From positions 3,162,001 to 3,226,000 of the forward strand of contig NZ_CP039393.1 in the NCBI RefSeq assembly GCF_004803695.1: 64,000 nucleotides of DNA. Reading direction: 5' to 3'. Origin of the DNA: Muribaculum gordoncarteri (GTDB taxonomy: Bacteria > Bacteroidota > Bacteroidia > Bacteroidales > Muribaculaceae). The notes under the pieces were generated by a model. The model was not told the origin of the DNA. It ran no database searches and worked only from the letters and a program-made list of their open reading frames with translations. A program made the position numbers and the translations under genes. The number at the start of each line of letters is the position of its first letter. Positions within the stretch are counted from its first letter, which is position 1. This document shows, piece by piece, positions 11,426 to 18,681 of the stretch.

Positions 11426-12355
11426 TTAGGAGAGCCTGAATGTGTACTTCAATGACGGAGTGCATCCCAGGCTCTCCTTGAATTTACTTAGGCCTTCGTT
11501 TACTCCGTCGCAGCTGTCGACAGGCCCGAAGTCGAGCATCCTCGCTCCCTCGGCCTTGTAGTGACGCATAATGTGGAGCGCGAGAAGATTCATGGCTCCC
11601 GGATGATGGTGCAGGGGCAGGTCGCCCCAGTTGATAAGCTGCACGATTCCCGGTGCTGCGTGATGCAGCTGGGCGGCGGCTATGTCGATTCCGTCAAAAG
11701 TCATTATAAAGAAGTCGCTGTTGGTCACCGGTGCGGTCGCGATGAAGTCGTGCAGCGACATTCGCAGCTCTCGCCCTTTTGCGTTGTGATTGGCAAGTAT
11801 CAGGTTGTAGTTGCGCGTTATTTCGCTCTCGGTTGCGGGTTGCCTGGTGATAGTGTAGTGTGACATCAACGCTCTACCTATGCTCCACCGCGATTTGGGC
11901 GACATCAGGTCTATGGGGTCGAGGTGACGCGTCAGGTCGGCCGCATAGTTGAGGTGGGGCGTTATCTCGATGCCGGGTGTCAACATTAACGAGTAGGCGC
12001 ATTTTATGGCGGCGTTGTCGCCGTAACATTCGGGGGGCAGCGTCACGACAAGCGACCGCCCCGTCGATTTCGTGAATGAGCAAAGCGACTTGACTGCGTT
12101 GTCGATGCATCGGAACGACTGCCGGCGGTTGACCGTCAATCCGCCGAACGGGGCCGACCACGGTGACATGATAGCTCCGTCACGCTCGCCCGCAATCATG
12201 CCGCAGCGCAATCTTCCTCCGTCATATAACGCAAGGTATAGCACATCGTCACACTTGCTGCGGTTCAGCTCCGAAAATTGGACTGAATTGTAGATGTGTC
12301 CCGGATGTGGGAATGCTCGCCTGTAGCTGTCGGAATCGAGTCGTTGTATATGCAT
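11426..12355 (-). CDS. FemAB/GNAT-like acyltransferase family protein
   Basis: A cytoplasmic 309-residue protein with no signal peptide. Its pattern fits the FemAB / GNAT-like fold. An N-terminal segment with IYNSVQFSELNR is followed by a central YTITRQP..SEITRNYNLILANHNAKG helix-strand region and then FFIMTFDGIDIAAAQLHHA. It ends in LDFGPVDSCDGVNEGLSKFKESLG, where a Gly-rich loop and the F-K-x-x-x-G segment recall peptidoglycan-branching and related aminoacyl/acyltransferases. The substrate is unknown. It is convergent with the dehydrogenase and divergent from the lipoprotein gene; no operon partner. Confidence 0.55.
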   Translation of the reverse strand: MHIQRLDSDSYRRAFPHPGHIYNSVQFSELNRSKCDDVLYLALYDGGRLRCGMIAGERDGAIMSPWSAPFGGLTVNRRQSFRCIDNAVKSLCSFTKSTGRSLVVTLPPECYGDNAAIKCAYSLMLTPGIEITPHLNYAADLTRHLDPIDLMSPKSRWSIGRALMSHYTITRQPATESEITRNYNLILANHNAKGRELRMSLHDFIATAPVTNSDFFIMTFDGIDIAAAQLHHAAPGIVQLINWGDLPLHHHPGAMNLLALHIMRHYKAEGARMLDFGPVDSCDGVNEGLSKFKESLGCTPSLKYTFRLS

Positions 12356-12471
12356 CGTTGGGCTTTTGTCGTCACAATATTACGAAAAATAGTTCATATC
12401 CGCAATCTCCCCATGTCGAATAAGCAATATTGGGCGTTGAGTAACGTTGGATTTATGTAGACGCTTACACT

Positions 12472-13806
12472 ATGATAAATCGTTTTCTCAACATATTCCT
12501 TATAATTGTGCTTCTTGCCGTTGCGAGCGGTTGCATCGAGGATGGATTCACCGATGATTCATCGGCCCGTCCCGAGTTTTCGGTCGACACCCTCAACCTT
12601 GGACTCGCATTCTCGGGCGAGATCACATCCGTCCACAGCTTCAGGGTTTACAATCGTCACGACCGCAATTTGCTCATAAGCCGCATTGCGTTACGTGACG
12701 GCAATGAAGCCTACAGGCTGAATGTCGACGGCGTTGCCGGCAAGGAGTTTGCTGATGTCGCCATAAGGCCGCACGACTCCATCTATGTGTTTGTCGACGC
12801 GCAGTTCCCTCCTGTGGGACATGACGGCAAGCTGACTGTTAAGTCGCTCCTCGACTTCGAGGTCAACGGCGGTCGCTCCACGGTGGTGCTGAGTGCCGAG
12901 TGCATCGATGTGACTGTCGTTCCGGCTTCGGTGCTGTCGGCCGATGCCCTTTGGTCGGGTGCTTATCATGTCATGGGTGATGTGACGGTTGCTTCAGGCG
13001 TGACATTGAATCTCGCCGAGGGCACTACACTCTACTTCCACGACAAGGCATCACTCAATGTCGAGGGTGCCGTTGTCGCCGACGGAACTCCCGAAAAGCC
13101 GGTTGTGATGTGTGGCGACCGTAACGGAACGATGGTGGGACGCATCCCCTACGACATTGTGCCGGGACAGTGGAGCGGTGTCACTTTCGCAGGCACCGGG
13201 AGCCGGTTGTCGCACACTGTTGTGCGCAACACCTCGTCGGGCATTGCCGTGACGGGCGGTGAGATCTCGATGCTTAATTGTGTCGTGCGCAACTCGCGTG
13301 AAAGCGTCATCTCCGTTACCGATGCCGAAGTCAAGGCTGTGGGATGTGAATTTGCCGACGCGCCCGGCGGCGTTGTGACGCTCGACGGCCGCGCCCGATT
13401 GACGATGAATCACTGCACTGTCGCCAACAGCTACCTTTTTGCTCCCGTGACGGGCGCTCTGCTTGAGCTGAAAGATGACGGAGTGTCATGCCACATAACC
13501 AACTCCATCATCTACGGCAACGGCCCGATGATGAACACTAAGTCACCCGACTCGGGTGATATCACGCTACGGCGTTGTCTTGTGGGAGCTGACGGCAGTG
13601 ACGACGACACATTCATCGACATGATATGGAACTCCGACCCCATGTTCATTACCGACACCGACCGCTATATCTTCGACTATCGCGTCGGCCCCGGCTCTCC
13701 TGCCGAGGGAGCGGCCGATGCATCACTTACTTTGCCCGAGGCCGTGCGCGATTTCTACGGCCGCGAGCGAGGCTCAACATCCGACCTCGGCGCCTACCAG
13801 CATTGA
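12472..13806 (+). CDS. Surface lipoprotein with right-handed beta-helix
   Basis: The 444-residue protein starts with a lipoprotein signal peptide; the lipobox is ASGC with Cys21. After an Ig-like N-terminal region (about 35-150) comes a parallel beta-helix. Short repeating strands are visible from about 160 to 400 (VTVASGVTLNLAEGTTLYF, LNVEGAVVADGTPEKPVVM, LSHTVVRNTSSGIAVTGGEI and so on). It ends with the R-D-F-Y-G-R-x-R-G-S-T-S-D-L-G-A-Y-x-H motif common to choice-of-anchor beta-helix proteins of Bacteroidales. Such proteins bind or cleave polysaccharides or act as adhesins; no catalytic residues are obvious here. Confidence 0.75.
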   Translation: MINRFLNIFLIIVLLAVASGCIEDGFTDDSSARPEFSVDTLNLGLAFSGEITSVHSFRVYNRHDRNLLISRIALRDGNEAYRLNVDGVAGKEFADVAIRPHDSIYVFVDAQFPPVGHDGKLTVKSLLDFEVNGGRSTVVLSAECIDVTVVPASVLSADALWSGAYHVMGDVTVASGVTLNLAEGTTLYFHDKASLNVEGAVVADGTPEKPVVMCGDRNGTMVGRIPYDIVPGQWSGVTFAGTGSRLSHTVVRNTSSGIAVTGGEISMLNCVVRNSRESVISVTDAEVKAVGCEFADAPGGVVTLDGRARLTMNHCTVANSYLFAPVTGALLELKDDGVSCHITNSIIYGNGPMMNTKSPDSGDITLRRCLVGADGSDDDTFIDMIWNSDPMFITDTDRYIFDYRVGPGSPAEGAADASLTLPEAVRDFYGRERGSTSDLGAYQH

Positions 13807-13848
13807 TATGGAATCATTAATATGCTATGATTCCATATCGTTAGAGTG

Positions 13849-14085
13849 TTACATGCCGGCGTATGATTTTACTGTAGGGCTTTCAACATCGACTCCAAAT
13901 TCACGGGCACGGGCCATGATGGCGCGTGCAAGCTTCGGCTTCAGGTCATCGGGACAATAACGGAAATAGGCTTCGGCTGCGCGCACGTGTGCCGCATCGG
14001 GCATTGGATATTCACGCCTTTCAGGAAGTCCGAACACCTCATCGGGCAGTTCTTTCTTCTCTTCATAACTTAATCGGTCGGTCAT
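13849..14085 (-). CDS. Small protein with DUF6582-like motif
   Basis: A 78-residue soluble acidic protein. The stretch FGLPERREYPMPDAAHVRAAEAYFRYC followed by AIMARAREFGVDV resembles the F-x-L-P-x-x-R-x-Y-P-x-x-D-x-x-H-x-x-x-A motif (DUF6582-like) known mostly from phage structural or prohead-associated proteins, where it ends in KRA-type repeats. It stands alone with a normal-looking start. It could be a domesticated phage fragment or a small regulator. Family assignment is from memory of the motif and is moderate. Confidence 0.5.
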   Translation of the reverse strand: MTDRLSYEEKKELPDEVFGLPERREYPMPDAAHVRAAEAYFRYCPDDLKPKLARAIMARAREFGVDVESPTVKSYAGM

Positions 14086-14450
14086 AATAATATTGATATT
14101 AATAGGTTACTTCTATCTTAAAGTAACATATACGGGAAAGCATCGGTGTGCTTCCCAATCCATTATTATGCTTTATTAACAGTGTCAGTTGCCGTCGGCG
14201 CTTATTGCGGCAAGTAACGCCGCCAGTAATAAATATATTTTCATGGGGATATTATGTTGTTCGGTTTGACAAAGTTAAGACCCCGTACCCCAATATTTAT
14301 TAATACTGGGGCGGTCAAGCGTTATGCAGATGTGTTAGCGCATTGAGGGAGCAATGCGGTTGCATTGTGACCGAAATAAGCGGACGCAGATGCTTGACGA
14401 TTGGTCGTGGTGGTTGAAACTTCTTCCATGGGAACAAGAGAAATACTCTT
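14086..14450. other. Non-coding stretch left of the IS4 pair
   Basis: No gene is visible. It holds the left copy of an inverted palindromic repeat (14275-14311). It also holds two mutually exclusive small hairpins: CAATGC at 14352-14357 can pair with GCATTG at either 14340-14345 or 14362-14367. The rest shows nothing recognisable. Confidence 0.5.
14275..14311 (+). repeat. Palindromic intergenic repeat, left copy
   Basis: The unit contains a hairpin (CCCCA and TGGGG with TATT/AATA inside and TATT as loop) next to GACCCCGT. A near-identical copy lies in inverted orientation at 18487-18521. Both sit just outside the IS4 pair, so they bracket a 4.2-kb segment. Confidence 0.7.
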
Positions 14451-15581
14451 TCAAACTGTTAGTATATTTCTTAGATATAAGTATGACAAAAATTTGAACA
14501 CATCGAATTTCGGCTTGTAGAGCCGTCTTAGAAGAACGTTTGCGATTACTTCCAGACCATACTTGATTAGTGATTTGGCTCTCTTGCCGTGTTTCAATAT
14601 TCTGATAGCTTTTACATTGATATCCTTATGTTCACCAACAAGATACGCCCACGCCAATGCAATACAGACCATCGCCGTAAGACGAGCGATGCGGTCAATG
14701 TCGCGCAGGTGGGTGTCCTCGATGTTGAAGCCGGAGGATTTCATAGCTCTGAAGCATGTCTCAATCTGCCATCGTTGTTTGTAAGTGGCAACGGCCTCTT
14801 CGGGGCGGTTATAACAAATCAGAATTTGCAGTTCAGGCACGCCATCGGAGTTTTTCAGCAAGGCTCCGGAAATATAGACATATTCCCCTTTGAGGAGAAA
14901 CAGCTTGTCGTAGACACGTTCCTGGCCGAGCTTAAGACCGTGAAACAGATGCCACGCCCTGACATCCTGGCAGGATTTGGGATTGCGCAACCAAAAATTC
15001 TGTTTAATCCGCAGATAGTATCGGATGCGTCTGTTGTTGAGATATTCGACCCATTCCTTGCCGACAAACTCGCGGTCGGCAACAAGAGAGTCGATACACT
15101 CGGCTCCGAACAACCGTATAAATCTATCAATCAGCCGCGTCCGTTCTTTCCAATTGGAATTGCCGCGTTTGTCGAGCATGGTAAAGAGCAGAGGAAAGGC
15201 AACACCCTTGTAAGTGACACCAAGCATAAGGATATTGATGTTGACCTCACCGAATTTCCAGTTGGTGCGGTCAAGACTCAGGACCAGTCCTGTCTTGACG
15301 GGCAGAAGAGCAAATATCACTTTGGCGATAAGGTCAAGGTTGAGGGCATATCCGGCAAGGAACCTTTGCAGACGGTGCAGGTTGGAATCACGCTCCACAC
15401 ACGTAGGCATTGCAGATGCTATCTTGTGGAGACTGACTGTCTGCACAACGCAAAGTGCCTGAAGAACAAACGCAAGCAATTTTATGCGGGCAAGATTCAT
15501 TACCGAGCCAAGATGCTCTTGCATAATCGGGACGATTTGATTAACTTTACAATTGTCCCTGATAGTTGTCGTAACTTTCAT
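14451..15581 (-). CDS. IS4-family transposase (left copy)
   Basis: DDE transposase of 376 residues from the ATG at 15581. This start aligns with the paralogue at 18209; an in-frame ATG five codons upstream is possible. DDE residues are visible in SLDRTNWKFG, VADREFVG and YKQRWQIETCFRAMKSS, the last showing the IS4 Y-x2-R-x3-E-x6-K signature. It is strongly similar along its length to the second copy but clearly diverged, so the two are not recent duplicates. The reading frame leaves the element before stopping: the last residues (YLYLRNILTV) come from flanking DNA. Confidence 0.92.
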   Translation of the reverse strand: MKVTTTIRDNCKVNQIVPIMQEHLGSVMNLARIKLLAFVLQALCVVQTVSLHKIASAMPTCVERDSNLHRLQRFLAGYALNLDLIAKVIFALLPVKTGLVLSLDRTNWKFGEVNINILMLGVTYKGVAFPLLFTMLDKRGNSNWKERTRLIDRFIRLFGAECIDSLVADREFVGKEWVEYLNNRRIRYYLRIKQNFWLRNPKSCQDVRAWHLFHGLKLGQERVYDKLFLLKGEYVYISGALLKNSDGVPELQILICYNRPEEAVATYKQRWQIETCFRAMKSSGFNIEDTHLRDIDRIARLTAMVCIALAWAYLVGEHKDINVKAIRILKHGKRAKSLIKYGLEVIANVLLRRLYKPKFDVFKFLSYLYLRNILTV

Positions 15582-15700
15582 GGAAAAAGCGGTCAAACTT
15601 TTCTTTAAAGTTACTAATTTTCAGGGACTTTTACAAGTAATAACTAATTAAAAAAATCAATCATATAACTGACAAAAATTAATTTTTGTCATCTACTAAA
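14483..15700 (-). mobile_element. IS4-family insertion sequence, left copy
   Basis: About 1.2 kb with one transposase. The ends are imperfect inverted repeats: ATGACAAAAATTTG at the left (14483 onward) and its inverse TTTTTGTCAT near 15683-15692. The following CTACTAAA (15693-15700) is also shared with the other copy and may belong to the element. A perfect 22-bp palindrome spans 15670-15691 at the right end. The left end lies inside the transposase C-terminal codons. Confidence 0.75.
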
Positions 15701-15710
15701 AACATGACAT

Positions 15711-17066
15711 ATGAAAAGTCTTGCAATCGCATCGCTCCTGTTATGTGCAGTGGCGATTCCTTTTAAATCAATTGTGGCTAAAGGAATCAAGCCTTTATCA
15801 CAAAGTGATAAGCAACGGTTGATAGTAACTACCGATCTCGGAGGTACCGACCCAGATGACACACAGTCGATGATCCATCTGCTCGTATGTTCTGACCGAA
15901 TTGATATTGAGGGCATCATAAGCTCTCAGGTGTGGATGGATGACCCTGACAAGTCCGATAAGATACGGGAAGTATTATCCTGGTATGAAGAAGTCAGACC
16001 AAATTTGGCTTGTCACTCAGCCGGATTCCCTGACGCAGATTATCTTAAATCAGTCACGGTGACCGGACAAAAGCACTCCAACATGTCGGGGGTTGGTGAC
16101 TATATGGATTCTCCGGGGTCTGAGCTGATTATTTCCACCGTTGACAATGAAGAAGACGGTCGTCCGGTCTGGATTGCGGCATGGGGCGGAATGAACACCG
16201 TGGCTCAGGCATTGTACAAGGTTAAGAACACGCGAAGCGAAGAAGAATTAAGTAGGTTTATAAATAAAATACGAATCTACGATGTTCTGGGACAGGACGA
16301 TGCAGGTGCATGGATTGCAAAGAATTCCCCGAACCTTACATACATCAGAAATGTGGAAGTGTACGGATGGGGACCCTCTGACGAGTGGACCAGAGAAAAC
16401 GTCCAAAACAGAGGAAGTCTCGGTTCTCATTATCCAAATAGGATATGGGCTACCGAGGGGGATTCTCCATCATTCTTCTATGTATATGCAAACGGGCTTA
16501 ATGTTCCTGAACATGTCGATTATGGAGGTTGGGGAGGACGTTTCGACGTTAAAAAGCAGAGTAATATACGAGGAATGTCATTTATCGAAAAGAGCGGAAA
16601 GACTGAAAAACAGTATGATGATTACTACATGACAGGAAGCTCTCCCGAAGGTTGCAATGCCATAAACCGATGGCGTGGTCATATATGGAACAATTTTGCA
16701 GCACGAATGCTATGGTCTACCACTGCTGACTTTTCAACCGTCAATCACCATCCTGTAGCAGTGGTAAACGGAGATAAATCTCTAAAATGTATGTATAGAA
16801 CAGTAAAAGCAGGTGATGACGTAAAACTTGATGCGCAGAAATCGGAAGACCCCGATGGAGATTCAATCTCATATAAATGGGCGATATATCCTGAGCCCGG
16901 GACTTATCGTGGTAATGTGACAATACATGAAGAAACACAACCTGTATGCAAGATTGAAGTGCCTCGGGATGCTTCAGGAAAGAACTTCCATGTCATACTC
17001 GAAGTCACTGATAACGGAACACCTGCACTGACTGCTTATCGAAGAATTTTGTTTGAGGTGGAGTGA
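15711..17066 (+). CDS. Secreted DUF1593 protein (nucleoside-hydrolase-like fold)
   Basis: The 451-residue protein has a signal peptide (about 1-24). A nucleoside-hydrolase-like DUF1593 domain follows (about 38-340), with the metal-binding acidic motif TDLGGTDPDDTQS near its start and AWGGMNTVAQAL further on. A C-terminal Ig-like domain (about 360-450) carries AGDDVKLDAQKSEDPDGDSISYKW. Such proteins are secreted glycan- or nucleoside-processing hydrolases, often linked to cellulose or host-glycan use, but the substrate is not known. It lies between two IS4 copies, and its AT-rich codon choice differs from the neighbouring chromosome, so it probably arrived by transfer. Confidence 0.8.
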   Translation: MKSLAIASLLLCAVAIPFKSIVAKGIKPLSQSDKQRLIVTTDLGGTDPDDTQSMIHLLVCSDRIDIEGIISSQVWMDDPDKSDKIREVLSWYEEVRPNLACHSAGFPDADYLKSVTVTGQKHSNMSGVGDYMDSPGSELIISTVDNEEDGRPVWIAAWGGMNTVAQALYKVKNTRSEEELSRFINKIRIYDVLGQDDAGAWIAKNSPNLTYIRNVEVYGWGPSDEWTRENVQNRGSLGSHYPNRIWATEGDSPSFFYVYANGLNVPEHVDYGGWGGRFDVKKQSNIRGMSFIEKSGKTEKQYDDYYMTGSSPEGCNAINRWRGHIWNNFAARMLWSTTADFSTVNHHPVAVVNGDKSLKCMYRTVKAGDDVKLDAQKSEDPDGDSISYKWAIYPEPGTYRGNVTIHEETQPVCKIEVPRDASGKNFHVILEVTDNGTPALTAYRRILFEVE

Positions 17067-17105
17067 TGTAAATATGATTCGCTAAACGAAATCTATAAAA
17101 TTATT

Positions 17106-18209
17106 TTAATTACATGACAAAAATTTGAAAACATCGAATTTAGGAGTATAAGCAGGACGCAGAAGTATGGTCGCAATTTCCTCCAAACCATACTTGACAA
17201 GCGACTTTGCCTTTCTTCCATGTCTCAGAATCCTTATCGGTTTAATATTTATATCTTTATGTTCACCAACGAGATATGCCCATACGAGAGCCATGCAGAC
17301 CATCGCGACAAGTCTCGCGATGCGCTCCATATCACGCATATGGGTGTCCTCGATGTTGAAGCCGGAAGATTTCATGGCTCTGAAGGCCGTTTCTATCTCC
17401 CAACGCTTTTTGTATGTCAAAATCGCGCCCTCGGGCCGGTTGAAGCATATGAGAATCTGCAATTCCGGAACTCCATCGGAGTTTTTGATTAGGCTGCCGG
17501 CAAGATAGACATACTCGCCTTTGTGAAGAAAAAGCTTATGGAAGAATTTCTCCTGACCGACCTTCAGATCATTGAACAGCCACCAGGCGCGGATTCTCTC
17601 ACCGGTGGATGGCTTGACAATCCAGAAGTTCTGACGTATCCGGATGTAATACCGTATGCGACGGCTGTTGAGCCACCCTGTCCATTCCTTTCCGATGAAC
17701 TCGCGGTCTGCCACAAGACAGTCGATGCATTCCGCTCCGAAAAGACGGATAAAACGTTCCATAATCTTCCTGCGTTCGTTCCAGTTGGAGTTGCCACGTT
17801 TAGGGAGAAGACTGAATATCAAGGGGAAGGCAATCCCTTTATAGGTGATGCCCAACATAAGAATATTGATATTGAACTCTCCGAACTTCCAGTTGGTGCG
17901 ATCCATGCTGAGCACAAGACCGGTCTTGACAGGAAGCAGCGAGAAAATCATACGCGCTATGATGTCAAGGTCAAGAACATACTTGGCAAAGAATCTTTGG
18001 AGCCGTCTGAGGTTGGAATCCTTGTCGACAGCCGTAGGCATCGCGTCAGCCAGTTTGTGGAGGCTGACAGTCTGCACAACACAGAGTGCGTGGAGCAGCA
18101 GCGGCATAAGTTTTATGCGTGCCAGATTCATACTTTGTCCAAAGTGCTCTTGCATAATCGGGAGGATTTGGTTAACTTTGACCAAGTACTTGGAATTAGT
18201 AGTTTTCAT
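17106..18209 (-). CDS. IS4-family transposase (right copy)
   Basis: DDE transposase of 367 residues. Catalytic motifs are SMDRTNWKFG, VADREFIG and YKKRWEIETAFRAMKSS (IS4 Y-R-E-K signature). It appears intact. Its C-terminus ends VFKFLSCN, with the IS end within the last codons and the stop codon supplied by flanking DNA, as in the left copy. Together with the left copy it could mobilise the DUF1593 gene. Confidence 0.92.
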   Translation of the reverse strand: MKTTNSKYLVKVNQILPIMQEHFGQSMNLARIKLMPLLLHALCVVQTVSLHKLADAMPTAVDKDSNLRRLQRFFAKYVLDLDIIARMIFSLLPVKTGLVLSMDRTNWKFGEFNINILMLGITYKGIAFPLIFSLLPKRGNSNWNERRKIMERFIRLFGAECIDCLVADREFIGKEWTGWLNSRRIRYYIRIRQNFWIVKPSTGERIRAWWLFNDLKVGQEKFFHKLFLHKGEYVYLAGSLIKNSDGVPELQILICFNRPEGAILTYKKRWEIETAFRAMKSSGFNIEDTHMRDMERIARLVAMVCMALVWAYLVGEHKDINIKPIRILRHGRKAKSLVKYGLEEIATILLRPAYTPKFDVFKFLSCN

Positions 18210-18326
18210 GGAGAAAAGTCGCCAAACTTTTCCTTTAAATTACTAAATTTCAGGGACTTTTGCAAATTTAATCACTTGAAAATTAAATGTTTAACAGCAT
18301 AAATTTAAATTTTGTCATCTACTAAA
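17114..18326 (-). mobile_element. IS4-family insertion sequence, right copy
   Basis: About 1.2 kb, with left end ATGACAAAAATTTGAA (17114 onward) and right end TTTTGTCAT (to 18318). The CTACTAAA shared with the left copy continues to 18326. It has the same orientation as the left copy. The transposase start region and the CAGGGACTTTT leader element just upstream of it are conserved between the copies. Confidence 0.75.
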
Positions 18327-18408
18327 TTCTTAGATATATAACTGATTTATCGAAACATTTATTGCGTCGGTGCTTGGAAGTTACCTATGCATCGCATATC
18401 TTCGGCGC

Positions 18409-18468
18409 TTTTTGCCTTGCTCTTCAGTCACGTAGCTACGGCTACGCTCCTTCATCACAAGACAAAAA
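18409..18468. repeat. Symmetric 60-nt stem-loop
   Basis: TTTTTG (18409-18414), CTTG (18416-18419) and CGTAGC (18431-18436) pair with GCTACG (18441-18446), CAAG (18458-18461) and CAAAAA (18463-18468). The apical loop is TACG, and the two 11-nt internal segments are also similar. It looks like a conserved intergenic repeat or structured RNA, not a coding remnant. Confidence 0.5.
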
Positions 18469-18486
18469 TCACTCGAAGGTCTGCGA

Positions 18487-18521
18487 CCCCAGTGTTAATA
18501 AATATTGAGGACGGGGTCTAA
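18487..18521 (-). repeat. Palindromic intergenic repeat, right copy
   Basis: Inverted near-identical copy of the unit at 14275-14311, differing by a few substitutions and single-base gaps. It begins CCCCAGTGTTAATA and ends ACGGGGTCTAA. Confidence 0.7.
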
Positions 18522-18561
18522 GATTTTTTGTGATTTGAAAATTGCAAGACGAAAAAATACA

Positions 18562-18569
18562 TATCTTTG
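18562..18569 (+). promoter_or_regulatory. -7-like element upstream of the sensor kinase
   Basis: TATCTTTG fits the Bacteroidota -7 consensus. No TTTG is found at the ideal spacing (the nearest is about 24 bp upstream), so it is a weaker call. The leader would be about 105 nt. Confidence 0.4.
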
Positions 18570-18681
18570 TACTTGGTGAATGTGGCGATACGGGTTGTAA
18601 TTTGTAATCAGGTGTCCCGAATTATTGCATTTATGGCTGGTCGCCGATTTTTAAACCGCTAAATATTCATGGACTCACATT

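Larger units (their letters stand above)
14468..18338. mobile_element. Putative IS4-family composite transposon carrying a DUF1593 gene
   Basis: Two related IS4-type elements in the same orientation enclose one gene. The 12-bp sequence TTCTTAGATATA occurs at 14468-14479, just left of the left IS, and at 18327-18338, just right of the right IS. Neither IS alone has matching flanks. This is what a target duplication of a composite insertion would look like. The enclosed gene is visibly AT-richer than its chromosomal neighbours. Confidence 0.6.
18327..18681. other. Non-coding stretch right of the IS4 pair
   Basis: No gene. It contains the 12-bp flank repeat (18327-18338), a long symmetric hairpin (18409-18468), the right palindromic repeat (18487-18521) and a -7-like TATCTTTG at 18562-18569 that may serve the following kinase gene. 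Confidence 0.5.

Noticed and set aside
14589-15608. Open frame antisense to the left transposase (339 codons)
   Set aside because: A similar antisense frame appears over the right transposase (17523-18302), as expected from shared coding bias; no domain seen.
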